Source of the DNA: Roseitranquillus sp963749675 | GTDB lineage: Bacteria > Pseudomonadota > Alphaproteobacteria > Rhodobacterales > Rhodobacteraceae | DNA: 64,000 nt | Reading direction: 5' to 3' | Assembly (NCBI GenBank): GCA_963749675.1 | Contig: CAVVNT010000012.1 | Coordinates: 1-64,000 of the forward strand | Shown: piece after piece, positions 1 to 11,122 of the stretch | How the letters are laid out: every line of letters starts with the position of its first letter | Numbering within the stretch: position 1 is the first letter of the stretch | Translations under genes and position numbers: made by a program | The notes under the pieces: model-generated | Told to the model about the DNA's origin: nothing | Seen by the model: the letters and a program-made list of their open reading frames with translations, nothing else | Databases searched by the model: none

Positions 1-174
1 GACGGTTCTGAGCCCGGCATCGCGACCGCCTGTCCGCCCGTGGTGGAGTACACCCGCGAGCTCCAGGCCCGCGCAGCCGAGGAGCTCGATCTGTTGCCGG
101 AGGGGTCGGCTATCGCCGAAATGCTCGCCGACTACAGCGTCATGCGGACCCAGGTGCGAAGTTGCCGAGTGTGA
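1..174 (+). CDS. 3' end of a small hypothetical protein, start outside the window
   Basis: Frame 1 is open from the first base to a TGA at 172-174 and reads 57 residues, including ACPPVVEYTRELQARAAEEL and ending RTQVRSCRV. The composition is soluble and helical. From memory, similar short tails occur in small proteins of Rhodobacterales prophages next to lysis genes, but nothing here confirms that. The gene runs towards the defence-like locus and ends 3 bp before the stop of drmC. Confidence 0.5.
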   Translation, partial: DGSEPGIATACPPVVEYTRELQARAAEELDLLPEGSAIAEMLADYSVMRTQVRSCRV

Positions 175-176
175 TG

Positions 177-938
177 CTAGATTTTCCGAATGACCTTCGT
201 CTCGATTAGAGCATGAAGATGGGCACGCAGACCTGCGGGGACGTGTCCACCGCTGATCACGACGCCGGCCTCCATATTCTTTTCTAGCGCGTGCCCAGTC
301 AGGTTAGCGCTGGTCAAGAAGGCTGAATTGCCGTCGGCAACGGCCACTTTCGCGTGAACCCGTCCTTCGGCGAACGGTGCCGGCCGGTCGGTCCAGACAT
401 ACAACGCTGCCGAAGGAACACAGCGCCGCATCGTAGCAATAGGATCGACGGACAGGCTCCCGCCATGGCTCGTGGAGGTCTCCAGCAGAATTCGGATGTC
501 GATGCCGCGAGTGGTTGCAGCATTCAATGCATCGACCACCGTGGCGACATCGTATGCAACGAAGCTAACGAGAAAGAGGTCCCTCTGCGCGTGATGGATG
601 AGATCCAGAAGCACCTGCTCTGTACGACGGGTGGCGACGAAGGGTGTCGTCGGGCCTGTCCAGACGAGTTCGACATTGCTCTCGCGCTGTGCCTGTTGGC
701 GCGCGTATGCCGCGCCGACCAATATACCGGCCAATACATCACCTGATATTTCCGTCTGCCTCCACGCGGCAATCAGACGATCGAGCGCTGCGCGAGCAGC
801 GGGCGTAGTCACAAGCTGGTACAGGTTTCCGTCTCTCTCGGCCGAGAGCGACCCGCGGACACGATCAGCAAGTGCTTCGATCCTCGACGGCGACAACAGG
901 GCCACGAGATCAGCGGCTGCGATCAGCATTGCTTCCAT
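177..938 (-). CDS. drmC: DISARM-type phospholipase-D-like protein (DrmC)
   Basis: A 253-residue protein with one phospholipase-D-fold half. The HKD signature is visible near residues 195-215 as VHAKVAVADGNSAFLTSANL, followed by TGHALEKNMEAGV. In DISARM systems this PLD-like subunit lies after the DrmB subunit, as here: its ATG shares one base with the drmB stop (TGATG). Known family role: accessory subunit of an anti-phage system, dispensable in some tests. Unlike its partners, this gene is intact. Another PLD-family nuclease is possible, but the drmA-drmB neighbours favour DrmC. Confidence 0.8.
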   Translation of the reverse strand: MEAMLIAAADLVALLSPSRIEALADRVRGSLSAERDGNLYQLVTTPAARAALDRLIAAWRQTEISGDVLAGILVGAAYARQQAQRESNVELVWTGPTTPFVATRRTEQVLLDLIHHAQRDLFLVSFVAYDVATVVDALNAATTRGIDIRILLETSTSHGGSLSVDPIATMRRCVPSAALYVWTDRPAPFAEGRVHAKVAVADGNSAFLTSANLTGHALEKNMEAGVVISGGHVPAGLRAHLHALIETKVIRKI

Positions 939-2789
939 CAGACCGTCTCGAAGAATGCTGCATCGGGGTTTTCGAGGGTGGGCACCACGAGGGAGCGATC
1001 GAGATGGCGGTTTCCCCGCTCACATGAAGTTTCCGAGACGAACGAACAAGCGTGACACGCTGCGCCGTGAAGCGACTGATCCTTGCTAGGATCGTGCTCT
1101 GCACAGAGGGGATCGGAGGCGCAGATGTGGGCGCGGTCCAGTGCTTGGCGTAGAAGTCGCCCGAGGTTTTCGGGCTTGCCGAGTTCTACCAGTCCCCCCA
1201 GCGTTCCATCGGAGTCTGCCGCCGCCGTGTAGATGAGAAATCCGGCTTGATCCCTGCCGTCCTCGACATCCGCATATATGCGCTCGCGAATACTCGCAGC
1301 ATTGTAGCCGCACTCCAGCGCCAGTTCCCGGATTAGCATGTGCGCGAGGGTGTGCAGCATTACATAGCGGACGCCCGGATAACCTTCGTTCGGGTCGAGG
1401 TTTCGCTTTTGACGCCATCCGCGGTGCCCTTGTCTGAGCCGAGCATCGAGCGCCTTCACGGGATCCTTGTCCGCCCAAGCCTTCAAAGCATCGGCATCGA
1501 AGCGGATGAAAATACCTTCGCCGTGGACTTGCGTGGCCGGTGCCCAGTTCGGCGCGGCGCGTCCAAGTGGAGCCCGTGGCGCTGCCTCGTCGCCCGTGCC
1601 CTCGTCCGGGGACTCGACCCTCGTGAACCCGAGGAGTGCATTCACCTCACGAAGCCGCTCCAGTAACAGCACACGTGTGATCGACGAACCAAAGCCCGAA
1701 GGGAATGCCGACCTTCTTGCTCATGAAGTGCGGATAGTCGGTGGGCGGGTTGTCGGCCGTCAGGACATCCCATTCCGGTCCTTTCAGGTCACTCTGCTCG
1801 ACGGCCGATCCGCCATTGCGATGGGTTTCTATCGCGGCCCAGATCTGCTCGTCGGTGAACTGCTCGATGCCGGGGAGTTGAGCGGTTTTCTTGAGGGTCT
1901 TGACGACGAACGCGACCTCGGCAGCGGAACTTACGTCTTCGAAAAAAGTCCAGCCGTCGGCGACTCAGTTGCGCCAGAGGGCTTCCTGTCTGCGGTATGG
2001 CCAGAACCGATAATGTGACGGGAAACCAGCCATTCGTTGCCCCGAGAAGGATGGCGCGGGGATCTTCAGTGCAATCGTCCTCGAACCTGTCGATGTGCGG
2101 ATGTCGCCCTCGGCACCCCGGTAGATTGTCCCGACCGGCCTGCCCGAAAGCCTGCGCCATGTTCTTCGATGCGCCGCAGCCGTCACATTTGACCCACAGG
2201 TTCTCGGTCTGAAGCGATGCGCCGCTTTCGAAGAATCGCAGCGTCGCTCTGCAGCTGTTCGGTCCGCCATGGACGAACCAGTGCCAAGGAAAATCGTCCA
2301 GATGTGACCAGCGCGGCACGCCAATAACAGAAGCGAGCCGGAACAGCATCGGCATCTCGGGCTCTTTGATCGTTGCTGCGAACCACGGCAATCCTGCATG
2401 GACAAATCGCGTCGATTCTCGGACGGTAACGGTTCTACTTTCGGCTTGAACAATCCGGAATCATAGGGTGAAAGCAGCTGACATTTCACGCAGCGCAGCC
2501 ACCGAGGGAAAGGCTTGACGGGCACCCCAATCAGCGCCGCTGCAGAAAAGGGTTCGACGATGTCCCTTTCGCCTATTGGTGGCATGCGCAATGAATCGAC
2601 TTGGGGACCGAGCACGCTCCGGACATTGGCCAGCAATCGCGCCTCTTGAATCGGCTGACATCGATCTTTCTCCCAGCGATCGATCCCCATCGTGACCACC
2701 GACATGTTCGGAAGGTCAATCAGTGCTCCGGGACCATAGGTCCAAAGTAACTGGCTCGGTCGGATTTCTCCTACGGGTGTCCTGCTCAT
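938..2789 (-). pseudogene. drmB: DISARM DrmB (DUF1998 family), frameshifted
   Basis: The N-terminus (MSRTPVGEIRPSQLLWTYGP, then GALIDLPNMSVVTMGIDRWE) and the C-terminal DUF1998 part (YVMLHTLAHMLIRELALECG, then CHACSFVSETSCERGNRHLD) belong to one DrmB protein but lie in different frames. The middle (FRLASVIGVPRWSHLDDFPW, CDGCGASKNMAQAFGQAGRD) lies in a third frame. At least two indels, near 2390 and between 1700 and 2000, split the gene. The Cys pairs suggest zinc sites. The start overlaps the drmA stop (ATGA at 2786-2789) and the end overlaps drmC, so the three genes form one transcription unit. Whether the breaks are real or sequence errors cannot be told from the window. Confidence 0.75.
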
Positions 2790-4099
2790 TGCTGATCCTC
2801 CTCGGGCTGCGTCACCCGCGGTCGCCAAGTCGGATCACTGATCGATCGATCGTCCTCCATCACGAGCCGCACTCCGGGCTCGACCTCGCGCATCGACATC
2901 GGGACGGTCCAGTCGGTCCACGGCTTGATGCCCGGCGCCGAGAGCAGCGGATAGGCGGTGGGACCCGCGCCGTGCTTCTGGTAGACGAGCGTACGGCCGC
3001 CGACGCCCGCTTCATTGGCCCATTCGTCGGCGCGGCTCTTCATCTCGGCTTCGGTCAGAGCCTTCTTCCCCGAGTCCTCGGTGACTTCCCAGGTGCGAGC
3101 AGCGATGGCGCCGATGGTTTCGAGCATCTCTTTGCGGCTTGGACTGTTCATGGCGCCAGCCCCGTCGTTTGCCGCGAAGGCATCGTAGGTGTGGCGCATG
3201 ATCGAAAGCATCGCGCCGGTGAGGCCTCGATCCAGCGCTCGCGGTGAGAACGGGGTGACGGATTGCGCCTCGACGTGCTGGTAGAAGGTCGCGTGGTAGT
3301 GCTCGAAGGTCTCGTAGTGCGACAGGTCGCGCGGCCGCGCCCAAGTCAGCACCGTCGCAACGAGCCCCGGCGGCGTGCGGCCCACACGGCTGGTTGCCTG
3401 GATGTATTCGGCCGTTCCCTTCGGTTGACCGTTCACGACCATCACTCCGAGGCGGTTCACGTCGACACCGACCGACAGCATGTTCGTCGCCAGCACGGCG
3501 TCGATCGGTCGGGCTTCTCCGGGCTTCCTGTTGGTGAGCCATTTGCCCTGTAGCTCATCTTGACGCCGCCGAAGACCGCCAGAGGCTTCCGGCTCGACCG
3601 GGCGGTCGTGATCGAGGGCCCATCTGTTCCTCGCCAAGAGCACCGTCGTCTCGAGTTGCGGGGACCGCTCCTCTCCGAGCCAGGCATCCAATGGGCAGAT
3701 GCGGAGGAACGCATCCGCCGTCTCGACCATCTCCTGGAGCCGGTCGGCCACCTGCCGTTCGTCCTCGTGCTCGCGCGACGGAGAGGTCGATCCCGTAGTA
3801 GCGCATAGGCGTTCAGGTCGTGGAGCATTGCTCCCAGCGGCCATTCTGTGAACGCGCCGCTCTCCCCTTCCTCGAGATCCTCTCGCCAAGTCGTGTCGCT
3901 CGCCCCCCGCAAGGGGGCCGATGACACGCTTCATCCCGGCATCCACGCGCCTCGTGCCAACGATCTTCTCCAGGAAGTCGCCGGCCGAGCGCACGAGCTC
4001 GACCAGCGTCACCGCCGCGTCGTTGTCGTAGTCGTATCCAGCGGTGAATTCGGCGATCCGCTGCTCGAGATCCATCTCCCGCGGCTTCATCTGTCCCAT
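2786..4099 (-). pseudogene. drmA: DISARM DrmA helicase, C-terminal part only, with frameshifts
   Basis: The reading frame shows a superfamily-2 helicase C-terminal domain: ATNMLSVGVDVNRLGVMVVN, then GTAEYIQATSRVGRTPPGLV, which are typical motifs V and VI. The end reads WTVPMSMREVEPGVRLVMED. No Walker A or DEAD-box half exists upstream. Instead the frame runs back into a glycosylase-like protein. At about 3770-3830 the line LGAMLHDLNAYA continues as MRYYGIDLSVARA in the neighbouring frame, so there is at least one further indel. DrmA is normally over 1000 residues and supplies the ATPase motor of DISARM; with this truncation the locus should not work. Confidence 0.65.
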
Positions 4100-4102
4100 G
4101 GT

Positions 4103-4906
4103 CACGCCCTCCAGCCTCTCGATCTTCGCCACCAGTTCCGACCGCGCGGCATCGAGGCGCGCGGCGTTCGTCTTGGCCGAGAGCCGCTCCCGCGGCTTCC
4201 GCCCGAGAAAGTAGGCGATGCGCTCGCCGCTGGCGCCGCTCGGGTGCGGAAGGCCTGTCAGCACCTGCTCCTGCCCGATGCCGATCCGCGGCGCGAGGTA
4301 GTCGAGCGCCTCGCCGACCTTGGGCCCGAGAGGCACGAAGAGCGCGTGCGGAAGACGGCGCATCTCTTCGCCGAGCCACGTCTCGAGCTGGTCTCTCAGG
4401 AACGGCACGCGCAGCATGGACGGCGAGCCGGAGTAGTTCTTTCCGTCCACGAAGACCGGGTAGCGAAGGGCCGAGGTGAAGTGCACCAGGTTCGACCTGT
4501 CGGCCCAGAGCGCGGCTGTCGTGGTCAGGTCGAGCAGCCGCGCCACGCCGATATCGTCGAGCATCGAAACCAGGTTCGCCCGCATCGGCCCTGAGAAGCT
4601 GGCATGGACCTTCGCCGCCGCCAGGGCCCGCTCATGAGTGGCGCCGGAGCGCAACTGCCGCCGGCACTCGATAAGCGCGTTCGCCATTGCTGACGGCCCG
4701 GAGTGATCCCGACGATCACTACCCGGGCCTCGGGATTGACGTGATCAAACGGGGCGTAGGCGACATCGAGACGCTTTCCGCGATGAACATGCGAGGCGAG
4801 ACACAACTCCCGCGGCGCTCTCGATCTCGCGGCGAAGTGCCGGCTCGGAAAACGCCTTCAGGACGGGGAGAAACCGGTCTGCCGGGGAGAGGGGAAGGTT
4901 TTTCAT
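4103..4906 (-). pseudogene. uracil-DNA-glycosylase-superfamily-like protein, frameshifted and joined to drmA
   Basis: Read across frames, the gene starts at MKNLPLSPADRFLPVLKAFS (ATG 4906), passes through VVIVGITPGRQQ, then HFTSALRYPVFVDGKNYSGS and GLPHPSGASGERIAYFLGRK, and ends near residue 270. The ITPGR block and the late HPSG motif resemble uracil-DNA glycosylase folds; I recall similar proteins annotated that way, but substrate and activity are unknown. Indels near 4690 and 4800 break the frame. The stop is missing because the frame runs on into the drmA remnant near 4100, which points to a deletion or an indel at the junction. Confidence 0.5.
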
Positions 4907-4917
4907 GTTTGCTCTCT

Positions 4918-5199
4918 TCAATGGAACAGGGGGCGCCGCGAAAAGGCGACGGTCACGATCCGATCTTGTGCCGCAACGATATAGGCTTTTCGGAAGTGCG
5001 CCAGGTTGCCGGTTGCGCGACCGCCGAGATCGCGGCGAAGGGCGCGCAGGCTGGCTTTCGAGAGGGCGAACTTCCGCGCCCCCTCGCCCGCATCGCAACT
5101 CTCGCCGTAGTTGAGGATCAGCCCGATGACCGAACCGGGAACCGCGCGTTGCTCGGCAAGATGCCGAGCGCGACGCGTCAACTGAAGTCCGTGGGCCAT
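4918..5199 (-). CDS. small hypothetical protein (93 aa)
   Basis: This intact short frame reads MAHGLQLTRRARHLAEQRAV, then LILNYGESCDAGEGARKFAL, and ends DRIVTVAFSRRPLFH. It is basic and has no signal peptide or membrane segment. It starts just upstream of the glycosylase-like gene on the same strand (12 bp gap). From memory this resembles short uncharacterised proteins in Rhodobacterales accessory regions. No function is assigned. Confidence 0.5.
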   Translation of the reverse strand: MAHGLQLTRRARHLAEQRAVPGSVIGLILNYGESCDAGEGARKFALSKASLRALRRDLGGRATGNLAHFRKAYIVAAQDRIVTVAFSRRPLFH

Positions 5200-5242
5200 G
5201 GCAAAGCGTCCATTTTAGTTATACAAGCTATCACCTGAGACG

Positions 5243-5741
5243 CTATATCTGCCGTGGCGTAGCGACGTTAAGACGGGTGATGACCTTTTTCACGCCGGAC
5301 GCACTACCCTCGAAGGTGACGGGATTGTCGCGCTTCAGAAGGGGGCTCGGCGCCGGGGGATCGCGCCAAGTGCAGGTAGTCGGTGACCAATTCGCCGGGA
5401 CGACGAGGTGGCTCGACATGTGCCAGCCGGCCTGGTCGAGCATGAGCACTGCATGCGCACCCGGATCGACGGCGCCGCTGATTTCTTCGAGATGATCCTG
5501 CATTGCCTCGGTGTTGGCGTAGCGCTGCACGCGCAGCATTCGCACGAGTGACGCAACCGGCCCACACCGGCCGTTGCGCGTAGCTCTCGCTGCCGCAGCG
5601 CCGAGGCAAGTCCGGCATTCGAACATTCCACGGCGAGAGCAATCTTCCCGGGTTTCGCCTTCCCGATGAAGACGAGCCAGCGACAAAGTCGGCGTCGTGT
5701 ACGAGCGCGGCCCGGAACACGAACTCGAGCCGCCGCTTCAT
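5243..5741 (-). pseudogene. IS630-family transposase remnant
   Basis: A block of the IS630 DDE domain survives: ANTEAMQDHLEEISGAVDPG, then AHAVLMLDQAGWHMSSHLVV. This matches the family's middle Asp region (usually LDQAGWH). The expected PELNPVE motif with the last acidic residue is lost: after VPANWSP the three frames diverge. Neither the 5' part nor terminal repeats are recognisable. It separates the defence remnant from the carbohydrate genes. Confidence 0.55.
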
Positions 5742-5959
5742 CAGGGTCCACGCCCTCGCCGCTTTCCAAACAAGCTGCCGCCCGTGGGACTTGCATGCTG
5801 GTCAGATGCAAGCTGCCACTGCCGTGTGTGTTTCTTTCGCCGAGAGACCATCGCGCCATCTGGTTCTTGTCGGCTTCCCTCTTCGACTTCGCGGCGCGCG
5901 CCAAGCGGGCGATGGCCCGGCGCCGCGGGAAGTTCCTCGACGGAGAGCCAAGCTTGAAG

Positions 5960-8292
5960 TCAGGTCCATGCAATGGAATGGTTGCGCCCCTCCAGTCCTC
6001 CCGAACTTCCGCGTGAATGCGAGCGCCGTTCCCTGCGGCTGTGGGTCGACAAAGACGCCGAAGAGGCCGAAGGGCAGTGGCAGTGCCCGGGCCTCGCGGA
6101 TCGACGCCCAGCCGTCGCTGCTGGCGTAGAGAACGAACGGTTCCACGTCCTCGATGATCACCGGGCTCCCGGAGGGGCAGCGCTCGAGCGGAACCGCCGC
6201 CCGCCAGTGACGTGGTCCGGCCGAAGCCGTCGCATAACGGTCAACGACCGCCGCGAGCTGCTCGATCGGCCGCCCCGCCGGATCGCGCTGACGAGCTTGA
6301 GGAACTCGGCATGGGCCCAGACGAGAGGCATGGCGCGCCGGTCGGCCGGCCGGGTTCGAGGAACAGCGGTGGGATCGGGTCTGCGTCCCAGACCTGCTCC
6401 GGCAGCATGCCCGCCCGGGCCGGTCATCGCCGTCATCGCTTCGAGGTAGGGCAGCGGCGTCCTCTCCGGCAGCAAGGGCGAAGATGGCCGCGCTCGCCGG
6501 CGAGCAGCGGCCAGACGCGGCCGATGCCCGATCCGTCGAAGGGCGACCCGTCTGCGTGCTCGCCGTAGCCGTCCTCGTTGTAGCGGTGCCAGGCGCGGCC
6601 GGTGGGCAGGTCGACGCGCGAGGACGCCATCGGCGACCGTGACGCGTGTCGCGGATCCGCGGATCGTCGGCGGACGCGCAGGCCGAAGCGGACCAGCGCC
6701 AGGAATTCGAGGCTGACGAGATCGCGTCGCGGGCAACGCTCAGGCCGCCGCGATTGCGCACCTCGACCCGTTGCTCTGCCATGGGCCCGTCGCCGGTGTC
6801 GGGCGCGATGCGGACATAGTGCCCCGGCACGCCGAACCGCCGCGCGAGCGGCGTGCCGCGCGGCGTAGCGTCCAGTCCTCGATCCGGCGTTCCAGTCGTC
6901 GGCGAGGGAGAGCGCATGATCGCGCGCCGCGCCGTCGAGCCAGTCCGGCGCCGCCGACGAGCGCCGCGACGGCGACCGCGAGCGCTGTACGGCGCTGATG
7001 CCCGCCGTTCTCCTCCCACCGATCCTGCGCGGTCAGAGGGCCGTTGCGGACGATGAAGCCGAGCGCACCGCTCGACCATGCCGCGGATCAGGAGCGCGCT
7101 GCCGGTCGCCGCTCCGAGATGGCCGCCCTCGGCGCAGTTTCGCGGCAAGCAGGACCGGGAAGCCGACCTCGTCGAGCTGGATGCCCTTTCCAGAACGTCG
7201 CGCCCGTCGGGATAGAAGTTCTGCGCCCAGTGGCCGTCGGGATGCTGCATCGCGACGAGGTAGGCCAGCATGCGGCGCGCATCGTCGACCTGGCCGATCG
7301 GCGAGCAGCGCGAGGCCGGAGTTCACCGCGTCGCGCGCCCAGACGAGATGATAGCCGCCGAGGTCGTCGCGCGAATTGCCCCATGGCACGCTCAGCGACG
7401 CGACGATGGCGCCCGGGAAGGTGCGGTCCTCGTGCAGCGCGCAGGACCGCGGCGGAGCGGCGGCCTGCTCGACGCAGTCCGGCGGCAGGTCCGGCGCGTC
7501 GGCGGCTCAGCCCCGCGGCCCAGTCGCTTCCAGCCCCGCGAGCGCCGCCCGGCGATGCCGTCGTAGCCGGTGGCGATGCACGACCGCGCCAGCGTTGTCG
7601 CGCCCTCGCGCCGATCCGGAGAAGGCGAGCGCGAGGAGGCCCTCGCGCGGCGCAAGCTCGCCCATGAGCGCGACGTTGCCCGGTCCCGCGCGGCCGTACG
7701 TCCCAGGTCATCGCGCCGTTGCGGTCGAAGTCCTGCCAGCCGTCGGAGGTGCCGACATGGCCGGCGCTGGCGCGGGAGAAGCCGTCGCCTGCGAGCAAGG
7801 CAGAGCCATGCGCCGCCGCCCTCGGCGCTGGAGCGCGTCGCTCGCCGAGGCCGTGTTCGCGTCGCTCCGCGGCCCGAGATGCGGCGCGAGCAGCGGCGTA
7901 GAGCCGCAGGCCCTCGCCCGTCAGCCCGGTACGGATCAGCAGCGCGTCGCGCGCCGGATCGGGCACGACCTCGAAGCGTCGACCGGTAGCCCCGGCCCTC
8001 GTGGATGATCGTCGGCAGCGGGATATCGGGCTGCGGGCGTGCTCGATCGTGTAGCGGTTCGCGCGCTTGAGCTCGGTCCAGCCGCCGGGGCCGGCGACGA
8101 TGAAGCCGAGATCGCGGATCTGCGGCTCCCGGTGGAGGGCCAGTAGACCTCGTTGAGGATGCCGTGGCCGAGCGTCGCCCAGAGGCGGCTCGCGCCGAGC
8201 GCCGTCGTGACGAGGTCCTTGGCCGACGAGGTCCAGGTCGGCGCGAGGTCGGTCAGGCCCGAGGGAGCCGTGCCTTGGGGCGAAGCTGACAT
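5960..8292 (-). pseudogene. glycoside hydrolase family 15 glucoamylase-like protein, many frameshifts
   Basis: The start is clear: AGGAGGT lies 5 nt before ATG 8292, followed by MSASPQGTAPSGLTDLAPTW and KDLVTTALGASRLWATLGHG. Further blocks, in changing frames, are EPQIRDLGFIVAGPGGWTEL, DDLGGYHLVWARDAVNSGLA, MLAYLVAMQHPDGHWAQNFY and, near the end, PVIIEDVEPFVLYASSDGWA. The GGYHLVWARDA and QHPDGHWAQNFYPDG blocks are typical of bacterial glucan 1,4-alpha-glucosidases (about 780 aa), which release glucose from alpha-glucans. The natural end is probably LEGRNHSIAWT with TGA at 5960. I count at least five indels. The gene is divergent from the glucose-6-phosphate pathway genes, which fits glycogen or maltodextrin use. 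Confidence 0.75.
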
Positions 8293-8693
8293 CAAAGCAC
8301 CTCCTGTGCGGTCGATCGCGCAGATGGATTGCGCCGGCCCGCCGTCTGGCGGCCACGCTCCAGCCGCCGTCTAAGCCGCCATCCGCGGCACGAGCATAGT
8401 CTGCCGCGTGAATTTCGACGAGGCTCTCTCCGCTGCCGGCATCGCCCCCTTCCGGAGTGGTTCCAGGGGTTGACTGCCCTCGGCGGGGAATTCATCGGTC
8501 TCGCCGCGGCCTTGGCCGCCCTCGCGCCGGATTGTCTCTACGCTCCCGAGGTCGCGGCGGCGGGCGGATCACAAGCACGCAACCTGGACCTGTCGAGCTT
8601 GCTGCGACGTCGCGGCGAGCACAGCTTGGAAGCAGTCGGCTGCCCAGCAACACCGCCTAGGAGCGGTCGCGTCGTCATTGAGGAGGAACCGGC
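8293..8693. promoter_or_regulatory. divergent intergenic region between the GH15 gene and gnd
   Basis: These 401 bp separate two divergent gene starts and should hold both promoters. A good ribosome-binding site for gnd (GAGGAGGAAC) lies just before ATG 8694, and one for the GH15 gene (AGGAGGT on the minus strand) lies near 8300. A plus-strand frame reading GLTALGGEFIGLAAALAALA crosses the middle but has no start, no recognisable family and no good ribosome-binding site. I see no clear operator. Confidence 0.35.
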
Positions 8694-9723
8694 ATGCAGG
8701 TCGGAATCGCGGGTCTTGGAAGGATGGGCGCCAACATCGCGCGGCGGCTGATGCGCTCCGATCACGACTGCGTCGTCTACGACGTCGCGGCCGAGCGCGT
8801 GTCCGAACTGGAGTCGGATGGTGCGGCCGGGGCCGCGTCGCTCGAGGAGCTGGTCTCGGCGCTCGCGCCGCCGCGCACCGTCTGGATGATGCTGCCCGCC
8901 GCAGTGGTGGAGGACACGGTCTCGGCCCTCGCGCGGCTGCTCGCGCCCGGCGACGCGTTGATCGACGGCGGCAACCGCCATTATCGCGACGCCATCGCCC
9001 GGTCAAAGGCCCTGGCGCCGCGGGGCCTCCACTATCTCGACGTCGGAACGAGCGGCGGGGTCTGGGGCCTCGAGCGCGGCTATTGCCAGATGATCGGCGG
9101 TGACGCCGAGGCGGTCGCAGCGGCTCGATCCGATCTTCGCCGCGCTGGCGCCGGGGGTGGAGGCAGCGGCGCCGGACGCCGGGCCGCGACGGCCCGCCCT
9201 CGACCGCCGAGCGGGGCTATCTGCACTGCGGGCCCAGCGGCGCGGGCCACTTCGTCAAGATGGTCCACAACGGCATCGAGTACGGCCTGATGGCCGCCTA
9301 TGCCGAGGGGCTGAACGTCCTCCGCCACGCCGATGTCGGCATCCAGGCAGACCGCGACTTCGACGCCGAGACCGCGCCGCTGCAGGACCCCGAAGCGCTA
9401 CCGCTACGACTTCGACATGGCCGAGATCGTCGAGCTCTGGCGGCGCGGCAGCGTCGTCGCCTCCTGGCTCCTCGACCTGACCGCTCGACGCCCTGCACGG
9501 CGATCCCGGACTTTCCTACTTCTCCGGGCGCGTCTCGGATTCGGGCGAGGGGCGCTGGACGCTGCGGGCCGCGATCGACGAGGGGGTACCGGCGCACGTG
9601 CTCGCCGCGGCGCTGTTCGGCCGGTTCTCGTCGCGCGGCGAGGCGGATTTCGCCGACCGCGTGCTCTCCGCCATGCGGCGCGAGTTCGGCGGCCATGTCG
9701 AGAAGGCCGGAGCGGGGCAGTGA
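8694..9723 (+). pseudogene. gnd: 6-phosphogluconate dehydrogenase (decarboxylating, short form), frameshifted
   Basis: The N-terminal Rossmann motif is GIAGLGRMGANIARRLMRSD. It is followed by LIDGGNRHYRDAIARSK and YLDVGTSGGVWGLERGYCQM (substrate loop), then GPSGAGHFVKMVHNGIEYGL, which holds the catalytic Lys and Asn, and a C-terminal block ending FGGHVEKAGAGQ. The length and the GTSGGVWG sequence fit the roughly 330-aa short-form (YqeC/GntZ-type) enzyme, which makes ribulose 5-phosphate. About four indels (near 9120, 9170, 9400 and 9480) shift the frame. The stop overlaps the zwf start (GTGA). Confidence 0.8.
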
Positions 9724-11122
9724 CCGTCGCGCCGCTCCGACGCGCTCGTGCTCTTCGGGGCCAGTGGCGACCTCGCGCACAGAATGATCTTTCCCGCGCT
9801 CCACGCGCTGGCCGCCGCGGCCGGCTGCCGGGCATGGTGGTCGGCGTCGCCAAGTCGGACTGGAGCCTCGACGACCTCAGGGACCGCGTCCGCGACGCGG
9901 TGGTCCGGGACGGCCGGGCCGAGGACGCGGCGCTCGCGCAGTTGCTCGATCGGCTGCGCTGGGTCGCCGGCGACTACAGCGACCGCGACACGTTCCGCCG
10001 CCTGCGCGACGCACTCGGACCGGCCCGCCACCCGCTGCACTACCTCGCGATCCCGCCGAGCCTGTTCCCGGTCGTCGTCTCTGGCCTCGTCGGAGCGGGC
10101 TGCGCGACAGGCGCGCGCGTGGTCGTCGAGAAGCCCTTCGGCCGCGATCTCGACCTCGGCGCACGGCGCTCAATCAGGCCCTTCACGCGCGTCTTCGACG
10201 AGGACGGCGATCTTTCGCATCGACCACTATCTCGGCAAGGAGGCGGTGCAGAACCTCCTCTACTTCCGCTTCGCCAACGCCTTCCTCGAGCCGATCTGGA
10301 ACCGCACCTACGTCGCTCGCGTCCAGATCACCATGGCCGAGGCGTTCGGCGTCGCAGGGCGCGGCCGGTTCTACGACGAGGTCGGCGCGATCCGCGACGT
10401 GGTGCAGAACCACCTCCTGCAGGTGGTCGCGATCCTCGCGATGGAGCCGCCCGGCGTCGCCGGCGGCCGCCCATCTGCGCGACGAGAAGGTGAAGGTCTT
10501 CGAACTCGATCCCGCCGCTGGGTCCGCGCGGATCTGGTCCGCGGCCAGTTCGACGGCTACCGCGACGAGGATGGCGTCTCCGCCGAAAGCGGGACGTCGA
10601 GACCTTCGCGGCGCTGCGCCTCCAGATCGAGAGTCTGGCGCTGGCAGGGGGTGCCGTTCTGGTCCGTGCCGGCAAACGCCTGCCGGTGCACCGCGACCGA
10701 GGTGTTCGTCGAACTGCACGCGGCCGCCCTTCGACCTCTTCGGGGAGGGGCTATCCTACCGGCCGAACCACCTGCGCTTCCGCCTCGGCCCGGACGTCGC
10801 GATCGCGCTCGGCACCCGCGCCAAGGCGCCGGGCGAGGCGATGCGTGGCGAGGACGTGGAGCTGACGGTGATGCACCAGCGGAAGGGCGAGATGTCGGCC
10901 TACGAGCGGCTCATCGGCGACGCCCTCGCACGGCGATCCAATCTCTTCTCGCGGCAGGACAGCGCCGAGGCGCAGTGGCGCATCTTCGACGCCGTGCTGC
11001 GTGCGACCACTCCGGTGCACGGCTACCCCGCCGGGAGCTGGGGCCCCGACGCGGCGGCGGCCATCGCCGCGCGGGTGGGCGGCTGGCGCGCGCCCTTGGC
11101 GCAACCGCCGAAGCCGGGATGA
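9720..11122 (+). pseudogene. zwf: glucose-6-phosphate dehydrogenase, frameshifted
   Basis: The family motifs are present in several frames: DALVLFGASGDLAHRMIFPA (nucleotide-binding GASGDLA), VVVEKPFGRDLDLG, RIDHYLGKEAVQNLLYFRFA (active-site motif with the catalytic His), QITMAEAFGVAGRGRFYDEV and, at the end, AYERLIGDALARRSNLFSRQ with WGPDAAAAIAARVGGW. Length (about 465 aa) fits Zwf, which oxidises glucose 6-phosphate to 6-phosphogluconolactone. The GTG start overlaps the gnd stop and the TGA overlaps the next ATG, so the genes are translationally coupled. At least five indels are needed to join the blocks; the first is within 20 bp of the start. Confidence 0.8.

Noticed and set aside
2786..4687. 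A real glycosylase-helicase fusion protein of 633 residues
   Set aside because: The frame lacks the helicase ATP-binding half and the glycosylase start, and both neighbours need frame corrections, so a deletion or indel joint is more likely.
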